The notes: generated by a model not told the origin, from the sequence alone. A stretch of DNA of 64,000 nucleotides from Sphingopyxis sp. CCNWLW2 (GCF_037095755.1 NZ_JBAWKJ010000003.1:682001-746000); one strand, 5' to 3'. Shown: positions 52,879 to 62,239, counted from the first letter of the stretch. Translations and numbers: made by a program.

Positions 52879-54663
52879 ATGCAGGCGCTTTTGCAACGCG
52901 GAATGGTTCGTGCCCGATATATCCTGGGCGGCTCGATGGCCGTCTCCGCGGCGGTCTGCGCTTCGGCGGCGAGCCCGGTGGGAGGCACGGCAGGGGAGGC
53001 GGAACGCCTGCCTTCCCTGTCGGTGGGCCTGAAGCCGATTGTTGCTGCCGACGGTGAGGCCGACGAAGTCGAAGCCACGATCAGCATCGCGGCACGTTCG
53101 ATCGAGGCCGGTTCGCCTGTCGTCCAGCTTCCGCTGGTTTCGGGAAATGTTCTGACCGCCGCCACGACGCTGGCGGGGCTCGATGCGCGCGATGACCTTG
53201 GATCTCTCTCTCTTGCCGCAGAAGACAGGGGCGACGACGCGTCCGGATTTCGCGTCTGGTCCGCGCGCCGCGCGGTGCGCGGAACGCTCGTCCTCAAGTA
53301 TCGCGTCCCGGCGGCCGGCCTGACGGGAGTGAGGGGAGCGGGAACGCCGGTCGAAATGCGCGCGGACGATAACGCCGTTTCGGGAAGCGCATCGACATTC
53401 CTGTTGCTTCCTCCGGGGGCCGACGCCTTTCGCTTCTCCCTCAAGTGGGACCTTTCGGCGTTCCCGGCCGGCAGCAAGGCGCTGAGCAGTTTCGGCCCCG
53501 GCGATGTCGCGCCTCGCAATGGCGTCGGTCTCGAGGCAATCCGCTCATCCTTCTTCATGGCGGGGCGGATCGGAACCTTCCCGTCGCCCGGAGGCGCCAA
53601 GGGCTTCAATGCCGCCTGGCAGGGATCGCTGCCGGTGCCCGGCGAACCGCTCATGCAGTGGACGCAATCGCTCTACGACCATTACAGCCAGCTCTACAAG
53701 CGCTCGCCCGAGGAGCCCTATTCCGTATTCGTAAGATATAATCCGCTGAACGGCGGGGGCGGCGTCGGCCAGTATCGATCGTTCGTTCTGACCTACAAGG
53801 ACGAGTGGCCGGCCAATGAGGACGAGTGGCTGAAATTTGTCCTTGCCCATGAAATGTACCATACGTTTCAACCGCAGATCGAGGCCGCGCCCGGGACGAT
53901 GAGCGGGTCCTGGTTCAACGAAGGAACCGCCGTCTTCTATGGCTGGACGCTTCCGCACCGCTTCGGGTTGAGCGGTTCCGACTATCTGCTGTCGCAGGTG
54001 AACATGTCGGCGATGCGCTATTACACCAGCATCAAGGCGCATCTGTCGAACGACGAGGTTGCGAAGAATTTCTGGGCCGATACGCGTATCCGCATGCTCG
54101 CCTATGATCGCGGCGCCTTCTATTTCGCGCTGGTTGACCAGGCTATTCGCAAGCGGTCGGCGGGCAAGCGTTCGCTCGACGATCTCATGCTCGTGCTGAA
54201 AGAGCGCGAGAAGGCGAAGGGCACGCTCACCGCCGCCGACTGGGAAAGCGTGGTTTCCGCAGAACTCGGCGCCGCCGCGGTGACCGATTTCCGGGATATG
54301 CTGGCCGGGAAACTGCAACTGCCCGGCGGCGATGTCTTCGGCCCCTGTTTCAGGCGGACCTCGAAGATGCTCCGGCGCTACGAACTGGGCTTCGATCCCG
54401 AAGTGCTGGTCGAGAAGGACCGGATCGTTCGGGGGCTGGTAGCCGGATCGGAAGCCGAGAAGGCTGGATTGCGCAACGGCGACCGGCTCGTGAGGCCCGT
54501 CCCGCAGGACTTCGCGGCGAGCAGTCAGACCTTCAAGCTGACCTACCCCGTACGCCGCGGCTCGGAGGAGCTCACCATTTCCTATCTGCCCCGCGGCGAG
54601 GCGGTCGCCACACCGCAATGGGAGCGTGATCCGGATGCGCCCGCCGCGACGTGCCGCCAGTGA
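52879..54663 (+). CDS. Exported M61-like metallopeptidase with C-terminal PDZ-like domain
   Basis: A 594-residue protein with an N-terminal signal region (MAVSAAVCASAASP). The zinc site HEMYH is at 324-328, and the third ligand Glu is at 348 in WFNEGTAVFYG, 19 residues later, close to the HExxH-18-E spacing of the gluzincin M1/M61 group. The last 90 residues look like a PDZ domain (VRGLVAGSEAEKAGLRNGDR), as in M61 glycyl aminopeptidases. It probably trims peptides in the periplasm. GGAGG lies 7 bases before the ATG; its stop overlaps the next start as GTGA. Confidence 0.7.
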   Translation: MQALLQRGMVRARYILGGSMAVSAAVCASAASPVGGTAGEAERLPSLSVGLKPIVAADGEADEVEATISIAARSIEAGSPVVQLPLVSGNVLTAATTLAGLDARDDLGSLSLAAEDRGDDASGFRVWSARRAVRGTLVLKYRVPAAGLTGVRGAGTPVEMRADDNAVSGSASTFLLLPPGADAFRFSLKWDLSAFPAGSKALSSFGPGDVAPRNGVGLEAIRSSFFMAGRIGTFPSPGGAKGFNAAWQGSLPVPGEPLMQWTQSLYDHYSQLYKRSPEEPYSVFVRYNPLNGGGGVGQYRSFVLTYKDEWPANEDEWLKFVLAHEMYHTFQPQIEAAPGTMSGSWFNEGTAVFYGWTLPHRFGLSGSDYLLSQVNMSAMRYYTSIKAHLSNDEVAKNFWADTRIRMLAYDRGAFYFALVDQAIRKRSAGKRSLDDLMLVLKEREKAKGTLTAADWESVVSAELGAAAVTDFRDMLAGKLQLPGGDVFGPCFRRTSKMLRRYELGFDPEVLVEKDRIVRGLVAGSEAEKAGLRNGDRLVRPVPQDFAASSQTFKLTYPVRRGSEELTISYLPRGEAVATPQWERDPDAPAATCRQ

Positions 54664-56030
54664 AGGCTATCGCCGCCAAAGTGCTTCCATTCGGCGTGAA
54701 ACTCGGATGGGCCATCGGCGAGTTCGCGATCGCCTGCCATATGGCGATCGTCAGCATATTCCTGCTCTTCTATCTCACCGACGTGCAGCATATTCCCGCG
54801 GCGCTGGCTGGCACATTGCTGCTTGTCCCGCGCATCTGGAACATCATTACCGATCCGCTGATGGGCGCGATTTCCGACCGCGTCAAAACGCGTTGGGGCC
54901 GGCGGCGCCCGTTCCTTCTTGCGGGCTCGGTGTTGTGGGGCGCGTCCTTCGCCGCGCTGTTCTGGATTCCGGGCGACTGGAGCGTGGCCGCCAAATCGGC
55001 ATGGTTCGGCGTCGCCTATTTCCTCGTCAACAGCAGTCTCAGCCTTTACCATGTTCCCTATTCGGCGATGGCAGCCGAAATGACCATGGACAGCCGCGAG
55101 CGCTTGTCGCTTGTAGGCTACAAGGAAATCGCCGCGCGGCTGTCCGTTTTGCTGGCAGTCATGGTGAGCCCGCTTCTGGTTTCCGCGGCGCCTGACGCCG
55201 TCACAGGGCACCGGTGGGTGGGTATCCTGGCGGGAACGCTCATTTCGCTTTCGGGCCTGGTGGCATTTTTCTCGACGGCCAAAGCGCCCTCCACGAATAT
55301 CGAACGGCACACGGTAGACTGGCGAACCCAGCTACGCACCCTGCTGAGCAACAAGCCTCTGGCTTATCTGTCCGGGGCGTTTCTGTTCAGCTCCGCCATC
55401 GACGCTTTCTACAGCGCGATGCTTATCTATCTGCTGACGATCGTGCTGCAGCAGGATGGCGCCGTCATGGGAGTCCTTTATCCCATAGGATCGCTGACCG
55501 CGATCGTCATGACTCCGGTCTGGAGCAAGATCGCACAGCGCATCGGCAAGCGCGCCGCCTACAGCGTTGCATTCGCGTGCGCGAGCGTGGCGTTCGCCTT
55601 GTCGTTCCTCCTGTCGCCGGGGCATTTCTGGCCGCTGATTCCCTTCATGATGCTCGTGGGCGCGTCGATGGCGGGGCTGTTCCTGCTCCCGGGCGCAATG
55701 GTGCCCGATACCGTCGACCATGATGCGGAGATCAGCGGGCTACGCCGTGAAGGCACGATTTACGGTGCCTGGATCTGCGTCCAGCAAACCGGGATGGCGC
55801 TGGGGGCGTTTCTCGTGGGCGTGTATCTCGATCTCATCGGTCACCAATCCGCGCCGCGGCCGTCCGCCGCGACGACCGAGCCCACCCTCATCAAGTTCGG
55901 TTTTGCTTTCGGGCCCTTGTTGCTGGCCATCGCCGCGATCCTTCTGCTCCGGAAATACACCCTTGCAAGCCGGTCTGGTGACGAGGAATCCAAAGTTTCT
56001 TGTGTCTTATCAGTGCTTTACAAGGAGTAG
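54660..56030 (+). CDS. MFS permease of the GPH/MelB cation symporter type
   Basis: A 456-residue inner-membrane protein with twelve helices. The signature loop DPLMGAISDRVKTRWGRRRP is that of glycoside-pentoside-hexuronide:cation symporters. Family members bring in sugars, but sphingomonad relatives sit in varied catabolic clusters. It should move the product of the receptor and peptidase across the inner membrane. GTG 54660 in a GTGA overlap is preferred; GTG 54651 is an alternative. Confidence 0.85.
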   Translation: MKAIAAKVLPFGVKLGWAIGEFAIACHMAIVSIFLLFYLTDVQHIPAALAGTLLLVPRIWNIITDPLMGAISDRVKTRWGRRRPFLLAGSVLWGASFAALFWIPGDWSVAAKSAWFGVAYFLVNSSLSLYHVPYSAMAAEMTMDSRERLSLVGYKEIAARLSVLLAVMVSPLLVSAAPDAVTGHRWVGILAGTLISLSGLVAFFSTAKAPSTNIERHTVDWRTQLRTLLSNKPLAYLSGAFLFSSAIDAFYSAMLIYLLTIVLQQDGAVMGVLYPIGSLTAIVMTPVWSKIAQRIGKRAAYSVAFACASVAFALSFLLSPGHFWPLIPFMMLVGASMAGLFLLPGAMVPDTVDHDAEISGLRREGTIYGAWICVQQTGMALGAFLVGVYLDLIGHQSAPRPSAATTEPTLIKFGFAFGPLLLAIAAILLLRKYTLASRSGDEESKVSCVLSVLYKE

Positions 56031-56993
56031 ATGATGATTGTCCTGAAGCGGGAAGATGTGCGTGCGCGCCTTCCTTGGCCCGATCTGATCGAAGCGATCC
56101 GGCAACGGTTGGCCGAACAGGAGATCATTGGTCCGCAGCGCCTCGCATTCGATATGGAGGGTGGAAGCCAAGGGGGCGGGGGCACGCTGCTTGTCATGCC
56201 CGGTTGGCACGGGAGCCAGGTCCTTGGTGTCAAGATCGTCACATTCTGGCCCGACAATGGCGACCATGGCCTCGCGTCGCATGGCGCGAATTATCTGCTT
56301 ATGGATGCCCGGTCGGCCGAAATCCTCGCCAGCCTCGATGGCGAAGAACTGACCCAGCGGAGGACCGGAGCGGTATCGGCACTGGCCGCCCGCTTCCTGT
56401 TGCGCCCCGATGCATCCACGTTGCTCGTTCTGGGGACCGGTCCGGTTGCCGAGCAGCTGGCCGAGGCGCATCAGGCGAGCGGACGCTTCTCGCTGATCGA
56501 GGTCTATGGCCGCACGGCGGCGCGTGCCGCCGCGATGGTCGAACGGTTGAATGCCAAAGGCGTCGAATGCCGACTCAGCGAGAATCTCGAACGATCGGTG
56601 AGGGCGGCCGACATGATCGTGACCGCGACCTCTTCGTCGAGCCCGCTCTTCGACGGCAGCTGGATCCGCCCCGGTGTCCATCTCGATCTTGTGGGCGGAT
56701 TCCGGCCCAATATGCGCGAAATCGACGATGCCGCGATCAAGCGTGCCACTGCTGTCTGGATCGACACGCCGGCTGCGATCGTCGAGGCCGGCGATCTGAC
56801 GCAGCCCATTGCAACAGGGCTGTTGGCGCCGGAGGACATCGCCGGGGATCTCCGGAGCCTCGTGACGGCTCCTCCGACGCGCGGCCCGGGCGACATCACC
56901 ATCTTCAAAGCCGTCGGTTTTGCGCTTCCGGACCTGGCGGCGGCGCAACTTGCCCTCGACGCCGAACTGCCGTCGGTCCGGCGCGTGGGGTGA
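56031..56993 (+). CDS. Ornithine cyclodeaminase/mu-crystallin family NAD(P)-dependent enzyme
   Basis: A 320-residue protein. The family pattern is seen in VLKREDVRARLPWPDLIEAI, LLVMPGWHGSQVLGVKIVTF and the nucleotide fold LLVLGTGPVAEQLAEAH (GxGxxA-type). Known members are ornithine cyclodeaminase, alanine dehydrogenase and delta-1-pyrroline-2-carboxylate or ketimine reductases; the sequence alone does not choose. AAGGAG lies just before the two possible starts, ATG 56031 and 56034. Its stop overlaps the PhzF-like start. Confidence 0.85.
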   Translation: MMIVLKREDVRARLPWPDLIEAIRQRLAEQEIIGPQRLAFDMEGGSQGGGGTLLVMPGWHGSQVLGVKIVTFWPDNGDHGLASHGANYLLMDARSAEILASLDGEELTQRRTGAVSALAARFLLRPDASTLLVLGTGPVAEQLAEAHQASGRFSLIEVYGRTAARAAAMVERLNAKGVECRLSENLERSVRAADMIVTATSSSSPLFDGSWIRPGVHLDLVGGFRPNMREIDDAAIKRATAVWIDTPAAIVEAGDLTQPIATGLLAPEDIAGDLRSLVTAPPTRGPGDITIFKAVGFALPDLAAAQLALDAELPSVRRVG

Positions 56994-57853
56994 GCATCGT
57001 GACGGGCGCGGCACATATCTACAGGGTCAATGCGTTCACCGCCTCGGTAGCAGGCGGAAATCCGGCAGCCGTATGCCTGCTCGACGAATGGCCGTCCGAC
57101 GATCGCCTCCGCTCGATTGCAATGACCTCGGGCCCTTCGGTGACAGCTTTTGTCCTGCCCGCTGTCGATGGCATTTTTCCGCTGCGATGGTTCAGCCGCG
57201 GCGGACGCGAGGTGCGCAGCGTATGCGGCCACGCGACCTTCGCCGCGGCGCATGTCCTGACCAGCGAAGAAGCGGCGCTGGCGACATTTTCTTTCGAGGC
57301 GGTCTCGGGCCGCTTCGCGTTCAGGCGCGGCGGGGCGTTGCTCGAAATGCATGCTCCGGCCTGGGCGGTCGCCGCACATGCCGTCCCGGCCGAGCTCCAA
57401 GCCGCATTGAAGACGGGGCCGCGAAAATGCTTCAAGGGCGATCGGGACTGGCTCCTGCTCTATGACGGCGTTGACGAACTCGCGGCCCTCGCGCCCGATT
57501 TCGACCGCATGCGGGCCTTGGGCGATGTCGGGATCATCGCCACGGCGCCGGCCGGCGCGGACAAGATCGCTTTCCGCTTCTTTTGCCCGGGTTTCAGCAT
57601 CGGGGAGAATGAAGACCCCGGCACCGGCTCCGCGTTGAGCAGCCTCATTCCCTTTTGGGCCGCGCGGCTCGGACGGCGGACACTGTCGTTCGATCAATTG
57701 TCCGGGAGGGGGGCGTCGTTCGTTGGCCGCGAGCGCGGCCTTGCGGTCGTGATCGGCGCCCGGTGCGTGACCACGACGATCACTGCGTGCCGCGGAGCGT
57801 CCGCCGACATGGTAGCGCGCCCGGCATTCCGGCGAGAAGGAACAGACTCATGA
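56990..57853 (+). CDS. PhzF-family isomerase/epimerase-like enzyme
   Basis: A 287-residue protein with the PhzF double-fold signature: NAFTASVAGGNPAAVCLL at the start and RWFSRGGREVRSVCGHATFA in the first half, and the second-half FCPGFSIGENEDPGTGSALS. PhzF enzymes are related in fold to diaminopimelate epimerase and proline racemase and mostly isomerise acids without metal. GTG 56990 overlaps the previous stop (GTGA); GTG 56999 is also possible. The reaction here is unknown. Confidence 0.85.
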   Translation: MSIVTGAAHIYRVNAFTASVAGGNPAAVCLLDEWPSDDRLRSIAMTSGPSVTAFVLPAVDGIFPLRWFSRGGREVRSVCGHATFAAAHVLTSEEAALATFSFEAVSGRFAFRRGGALLEMHAPAWAVAAHAVPAELQAALKTGPRKCFKGDRDWLLLYDGVDELAALAPDFDRMRALGDVGIIATAPAGADKIAFRFFCPGFSIGENEDPGTGSALSSLIPFWAARLGRRTLSFDQLSGRGASFVGRERGLAVVIGARCVTTTITACRGASADMVARPAFRREGTDS

Positions 57854-59214
57854 CTGAAGGAAGACTCGATCGAAGAGCTTTCGTACGTGGCGGTTTGACG
57901 GCGCTTGCCGCGTGCGGCCTGCGCGGCGGCAGCAGCATGGCCCATGTCCCCGATCGACCGGGAGCGACCATCGCCTTTCGCAACTTCCGGCTGTTCGACG
58001 GTGTGAACACGAGTCTCCACGACGGCAAGCAGCTGTTCGTGCGCCAGGCGTCGATTCTGGCGATCGAGGCGGCGGCGGTCGCCCCGCCAGCCGACGCGAC
58101 GATCATCGATTGCGGCGGCCGGGTGCTGATGCCGGGCCTCATCGACGCCCATTATCATAGCATGTTCGCCACGCTGCCGCATGAGCGCGCGGGGGCGATA
58201 ACGCTCGATGCGCTCGTCCTCAACGCCGCTGAGGACATGGAGGCGGCCATCATGCGCGGCTATACCACGGTGCGCGACGTGGCGGGATTGAGCTTCGCTC
58301 TCAAGGACGCGATCGATCGCGGCGCGATCGCCGGCCCCCGGATTTTTCCGTCCGGACTCGCGGTTTCGCAAACGTCCGGCCATGGTGACTTTCGCGAGCC
58401 CAACGAGCTCAGCGCCTACTCCGGCGATGCCCGGGAGAGGGCCAATTATCTGTCTGTGATTGCGGATGGCGTGGATGCCGTGCGCCGCAAAGTTCGTGAA
58501 CAGCTGTTCCTGGGTGCCTCGCAGATCAAGGTGATGGCGGGTGGCGGTATCATTTCGCTGCGCGATCCCCTGGATTCGTTGCAATACAGCTCCGAAGAAC
58601 TGCGGGCCGCAGTCGAATGCGCTGCGGACTGGGGGACTTATGTCACCGTGCATGCCTACTCACCGCGCGCCATGGAACGCGCAATAAACGCCGGCGTAAA
58701 ATGCATCGAACATGGCCATCTGGCGGAAGAGGCGACCGCCAAGCTCATGCGCGACCGCGGCGTCTGGTGGTCCCTCCAGCCGTTTGTGCCGCTCAAGACC
58801 ACCGAACTTCAGGATCCGCGGCAGACCAGGAAGCTTCAGTCGGTCCTTGAAGGCACCGACCGGGCGTATCGCCTGGCTCAGCGTTTCGGCATCCGCGTGG
58901 CATATGGCACCGACTACACGATGAATCCCGAGGGGGCGGCCAAGCAAAGCACGCGGCTTGCAGCCTTGTCGCGCTGGTATGATGCTGCCGGCGGGCTGCG
59001 GATGGCAACGAGCGAAAATGGTGCGCTTTTGGCGATGTCGGGGCCGCGCAACCCTTATCCCGAGGGACCGGTGGGCCGGATCGAACGAGGCGCCTATGCT
59101 GACATCCTTGTGGTCGACGCCAAGGAAATTCCGTCGCTGGCAAGCTTCCTGACCCCCGAAACCAGCCTGCGGCTCATCATGAAGGACGGTCGGATCTTCA
59201 AAAACTCCCTGTAG
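57850..59214 (+). CDS. Tat-exported amidohydrolase, dipeptidase/prolidase-like
   Basis: A 454-residue protein with a twin-arginine-type leader (RRAFVRGGLTALAACG). The metal site is complete: His101-x-His103 (LIDAHYHS), the Lys227 expected to be carboxylated (QIKVMAGGGI), His268 (VTVHAY), His288 (IEHGH) and Asp355 (YGTDYT). This is the arrangement of the two-metal amidohydrolases that cleave Xaa-Pro, Xaa-Arg/Lys or similar dipeptides. The ATG overlaps the PhzF stop (ATGA). It probably hydrolyses a peptide bond or amide in the periplasm. Confidence 0.85.
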   Translation: MTEGRLDRRAFVRGGLTALAACGLRGGSSMAHVPDRPGATIAFRNFRLFDGVNTSLHDGKQLFVRQASILAIEAAAVAPPADATIIDCGGRVLMPGLIDAHYHSMFATLPHERAGAITLDALVLNAAEDMEAAIMRGYTTVRDVAGLSFALKDAIDRGAIAGPRIFPSGLAVSQTSGHGDFREPNELSAYSGDARERANYLSVIADGVDAVRRKVREQLFLGASQIKVMAGGGIISLRDPLDSLQYSSEELRAAVECAADWGTYVTVHAYSPRAMERAINAGVKCIEHGHLAEEATAKLMRDRGVWWSLQPFVPLKTTELQDPRQTRKLQSVLEGTDRAYRLAQRFGIRVAYGTDYTMNPEGAAKQSTRLAALSRWYDAAGGLRMATSENGALLAMSGPRNPYPEGPVGRIERGAYADILVVDAKEIPSLASFLTPETSLRLIMKDGRIFKNSL

Positions 59215-59344
59215 GGCTGCCGCGCGGCGGGAGGCGCTGCCGGGGGCTACGACATGGTGCAGGGCATGTCGGCCGTCGGTGCGGCGAGGTTAATGGCCGG
59301 TCCGGACCACCAAGTTCGAATATTGTGAAGAAGGATATATTGCG

Positions 59345-60667
59345 ATGACCAGTCCTGATACCCGGATGCGATCCAAGATGGCGAGAATGCGGCAACCGCG
59401 GCTTTGCCGGATGCTCGCTGCCGGCGCGCTGGTTGCCGGTCTGGCATTTCCGAGCGTGTTGATTCCTCGCACCAGCGCGCAGACCATCGCCACCTTCAAA
59501 CCAAATCCCGCCGACCAGATACCCGCGAAGCGTAAGGCCGGCACGATCGCCGATGGCTTTACGCTTGCGGCTGTCGGCGATCTTGTCGGACCTGAAATTC
59601 CGGTCATGGGCCTCGAAGATCCTGAATTTGCCAAATTGGTCGACATCTTGCGAAACGCCAGCGTGGCGGTCGCCAATGCGGAGACTCCGGTTTTCGACCT
59701 CCGTACGCCCGGAATCTATCCGGAAGGCGGAACGAGCCAACCTTCGAAGCCGCCCGTGATCGCCAAGGAATATGCGCAAATGGGGTTCGATGTCCTGAGC
59801 ATGGCTTTCAACCATGCAGGCGACTGGAGCCCGCCCGCTCTGGAACAAATGCAGCATTTGCTCAACGAGGCGGGCATCGAGACGATGGGTTATGGCATCA
59901 CCCGGGCGTTTGCGCAGGCTCCGGCCTATGTGAATACGCGCTTCGGCAGGGTCTCGTTCGTTGGCGTGACCACGACCTTGAATCACGCCGGAGGCATGGC
60001 CTCCGACGGGGTCGGGTTCACGCGATCGCGGGCGGGCGTGAATGCGCTTCGCCTGAATAAGGACAAGAGCTACAACGAATATGATCACTACAACCAGCTT
60101 CGCGCCCTGCGCTTCGCCAAGGATGTTTCCGATCTGGCCGTGCTCTATGTCCATTCTCATGAAGAACCGCGGCTTTTCACGAAATTCTATCGCGATGCCA
60201 TCGATGCCGGCGCAGATATCGTCATTGCAAGCCACACCGAACCCGAGCGCCGCGGCATCGAAATTTACAAGGGTTTCCCGATCTTCTACGGGATCAATCC
60301 CTTCTTCTATTCGATGTACGAACTATCGACGCCCAACCTCGAGCGCTACGAACAACTTGATGTCGACCCGCGCGCTTCGATCCCGCGAGACATTATCGAT
60401 CACCAGTTCGCGCGATACCGGGCCCACGAAATGTTCGGAAGCGTCATCGCAGTGATCCATACACGCGGTGGACGCCCGAGCGAAATCCGTCTCATACCGA
60501 TCGAATTGCGAGAGGCCGCCAAGGACTATCGCAACGGTCATCCGCGGCCAGCAAACGCCGAGCAGGGACGAGAAATCCTTGACGGAATAGCCAAGGCGTC
60601 GGCCGTCTACGGCACCAAAATCCGCATCGAGGACAATGTCGGTATCATCAGCATTCCGGCAACTTGA
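59345..60667 (+). CDS. CapA-family (PGA_cap) exported metallophosphoesterase-like protein
   Basis: A 440-residue protein with a signal peptide (MLAAGALVAGLAFPSVLIPR). The CapA pattern is present: LAAVGDLVGPEI at the start, ASVAVANAETPVFD, MGFDVLSMAFNHAGDW and VLYVHSHEEP, ADIVIASHTEPERRGIEIYK later. CapA belongs to gamma-polyglutamate synthesis, but homologues without the other cap genes are common and of unknown role. AAGGA lies 9 bases before the ATG. A 130-base gap separates it from the amidohydrolase. Confidence 0.82.
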   Translation: MTSPDTRMRSKMARMRQPRLCRMLAAGALVAGLAFPSVLIPRTSAQTIATFKPNPADQIPAKRKAGTIADGFTLAAVGDLVGPEIPVMGLEDPEFAKLVDILRNASVAVANAETPVFDLRTPGIYPEGGTSQPSKPPVIAKEYAQMGFDVLSMAFNHAGDWSPPALEQMQHLLNEAGIETMGYGITRAFAQAPAYVNTRFGRVSFVGVTTTLNHAGGMASDGVGFTRSRAGVNALRLNKDKSYNEYDHYNQLRALRFAKDVSDLAVLYVHSHEEPRLFTKFYRDAIDAGADIVIASHTEPERRGIEIYKGFPIFYGINPFFYSMYELSTPNLERYEQLDVDPRASIPRDIIDHQFARYRAHEMFGSVIAVIHTRGGRPSEIRLIPIELREAAKDYRNGHPRPANAEQGREILDGIAKASAVYGTKIRIEDNVGIISIPAT

Positions 60668-60756
60668 ATTTTCATCGTTGCCGAGTGAGGGCGCGCGATA
60701 CAGCGGACGGCGCATTTATCGGCGCCAACCAATTAAGGCGTTCTGAAGCCGCATTT

Positions 60757-60816
60757 ATGAAACAAAAGTATCACCTCGACGCGTTGGACCGAAAAATCGT
60801 CATGCTTCTCCAGTGA
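60757..60816 (+). pseudogene. Lrp/AsnC regulator remnant, first 19 codons
   Basis: The frame MKQKYHLDALDRKIVMLLQ then TGA has the sequence that opens Lrp/AsnC proteins (LDxLDRKILxLLQ). The rest of the gene is not found after the stop. Such regulators commonly control amino-acid and peptide genes, so this fits the preceding cluster. Confidence 0.5.
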
Positions 60817-60907
60817 AGTGCTTGGGGATGGTGGTCCGACACACGACAAGATCCAGCGGGATTGAATCATCCGTGCTCATACAGTCCGGCGATCCTTGCT
60901 GAACCCG

Positions 60908-61237
60908 CTAGAAAGCGCCGCCGTCGCCCGAAGGATCTGCTCCGCTATGGAACAGGCCGGGTTCGACCTCTTCCACCAGATTGACGATCGCCAGATGTTT
61001 TCCGAGATCATATCTTGTCGGATCAAGAGTGAACCCGCGATCGACCAGATGTTCCTGGACTTCGGCGGGCATATCGACGTGAATCCGGACCTTTCCATCT
61101 TTCGGGAACAGGCGGGGCAGGGTAATCAACTCGGCGAAGTCGCCAGATATGCCAAGCCCGAGCTTCAGAAAAAGCAAATAGGTCAGCGCGCCGTCATTCA
61201 GAGCGAGACGGACGATCCGGATGCTCTCTGTCAGCAA
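60908..61237 (-). pseudogene. Probable gamma-glutamyltransferase C-terminal remnant
   Basis: The minus-strand frame has good coding character. The segment PRLFPKDGKVRIHVDMPAEV, then HLVDRGFTLD, LGKHLAIVNLVEEVEPGLFH and SGADPSGDGGAF at the end, follows the order of the end of gamma-glutamyltransferases (PR-h, a DG-V strand, L-x-RGH, and a final GASDPR-GGA). The frame is open upstream to about 61265 with related residues (NDGPRLLTESI), but the catalytic Thr and the large part of the enzyme are missing, since the next gene starts there. The 5' end is uncertain. Confidence 0.5.
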
Positions 61238-61275
61238 TCGCGGCCCGTCGTTCCACGGCCTGGAGGAGGATCTTG

Positions 61276-61662
61276 ATGCGAACTGATGACCGGCTAACGC
61301 GTGGCCTCAAGGTGCGCCGCGAAGTCATGGGCGCGGCGCGGGTCGCATCCTCCATGCCCGGGCCGGCCGACTTCGCATATGATCTCCAGCGCCTCGCGAC
61401 GGAGATGGCGTGGGCCGAAGTGTGGACCCGCGAAGGCTTGGATCGTCGGTCCCGGTCGATCGCGACGGTTTCGATGCTCCTTGCCCTGAACCGGAGTGCC
61501 GAGCTCAAGTCCCATTTCGTCGGGGCCGCGAACAACGGCTTGTCGAACGACGAGTTACGGGAACTGGTGATCCACTCGGCAATCTATTGCGGGTTTCCTG
61601 CCGCGCTCGAGGGAATGCGAATACCTTGCGAGGTTATGGACAAGAACGCCGCGCCGGATTGA
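61276..61662 (+). CDS. Carboxymuconolactone decarboxylase-like protein
   Basis: A 128-residue protein of the CMD/AhpD-like fold. RTDDRLTRGLKVRREVMGAA, LDRRSRSIATVSMLLALNRS and LVIHSAIYCGFPAALEG match the PcaC-type pattern. The single Cys means it lacks the AhpD CxxC pair. PcaC decarboxylates gamma-carboxymuconolactone, but many relatives have other roles; no protocatechuate genes adjoin it. GGAGGA precedes the ATG at 61276; a TTG at 61273 is not needed. Confidence 0.78.
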   Translation: MRTDDRLTRGLKVRREVMGAARVASSMPGPADFAYDLQRLATEMAWAEVWTREGLDRRSRSIATVSMLLALNRSAELKSHFVGAANNGLSNDELRELVIHSAIYCGFPAALEGMRIPCEVMDKNAAPD

Positions 61663-61789
61663 AGCGGCTCGGCGATGGCGAATCCTCGCTTCCGACGTTT
61701 TCTGCCTGAAACCTGCCTGTTCGAAATCGGCCACATCTGGTCACTGCCTTGCCAGCCTAACGACATGAGATGGGAGAGCGTGGGCGGCC

Positions 61790-62239
61790 TTAAAGCGCGC
61801 GTGGTTCCAACTTCATTTCCGGAATGGCACGCCGCTCTGTGCCCAGCATGCCCGAGCTTTCCCAGACGATGACGACCGTCTGCTGATACATTTGGCGCTC
61901 GACGTCGACAAAGGCGCCAAGAACCCGGATGATCGCGCTGTCGCGCCCGTTGCAGATGATTTCAACCCGGTCCAGCGACCTGAGAGGCTGGAGAGCGGCA
62001 TCGACGATTTTGCGCTGGTGGTCGGATAGCGCGCGGGAAAAACCGGCGATCCCGACCACCGTGACGCTCTGACGTTCGCGGACAAACTCCGCTCCGACAA
62101 TCCCTCCGTCACGACAGGTCACGACCACGCGGTCGGAGTTGGTCAGCGGGTTTCGCCTGTCCGGGGTTTCATGTGCCGCCGTGGGCGGCGGAGGCACGGG
62201 TTCAGCAAGTATCAAGGCGGCAGCCGAAATGAGAAACAC
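61790..62239 (-). CDS. Small exported hypothetical protein
   Basis: A 149-residue protein without a recognised family. It has a short signal peptide (FLISAAALILAEPVPPPPTA) and a mature part with two Cys (VVTCRDGG, VEIICNGRDSAI). GTG 62239 is chosen because GGAGG lies 7 bases before it; TTG 62242 is too close. The gene is convergent with the CMD-like gene and sits 164 bases downstream of the CobN-like gene. Confidence 0.6.
   Translation of the reverse strand: MFLISAAALILAEPVPPPPTAAHETPDRRNPLTNSDRVVVTCRDGGIVGAEFVRERQSVTVVGIAGFSRALSDHQRKIVDAALQPLRSLDRVEIICNGRDSAIIRVLGAFVDVERQMYQQTVVIVWESSGMLGTERRAIPEMKLEPRAL

Noticed and set aside
51255..53654. 799-codon open frame on the minus strand opposite the receptor and M61-like genes
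   Set aside because: The product is Arg/Glu-rich with no domain, while the plus strand encodes a clear receptor and peptidase.
56000..56989. Long upstream extension of the PhzF-like frame
   Set aside because: It lies in another frame over the cyclodeaminase-family gene and shows no PhzF similarity; the family starts at IYRVNAFTA.
60896..61276. Plus-strand frame opposite the gamma-glutamyltransferase-like fragment
   Set aside because: Codon use favours the minus strand, and only the minus-strand product has family-like sequence.
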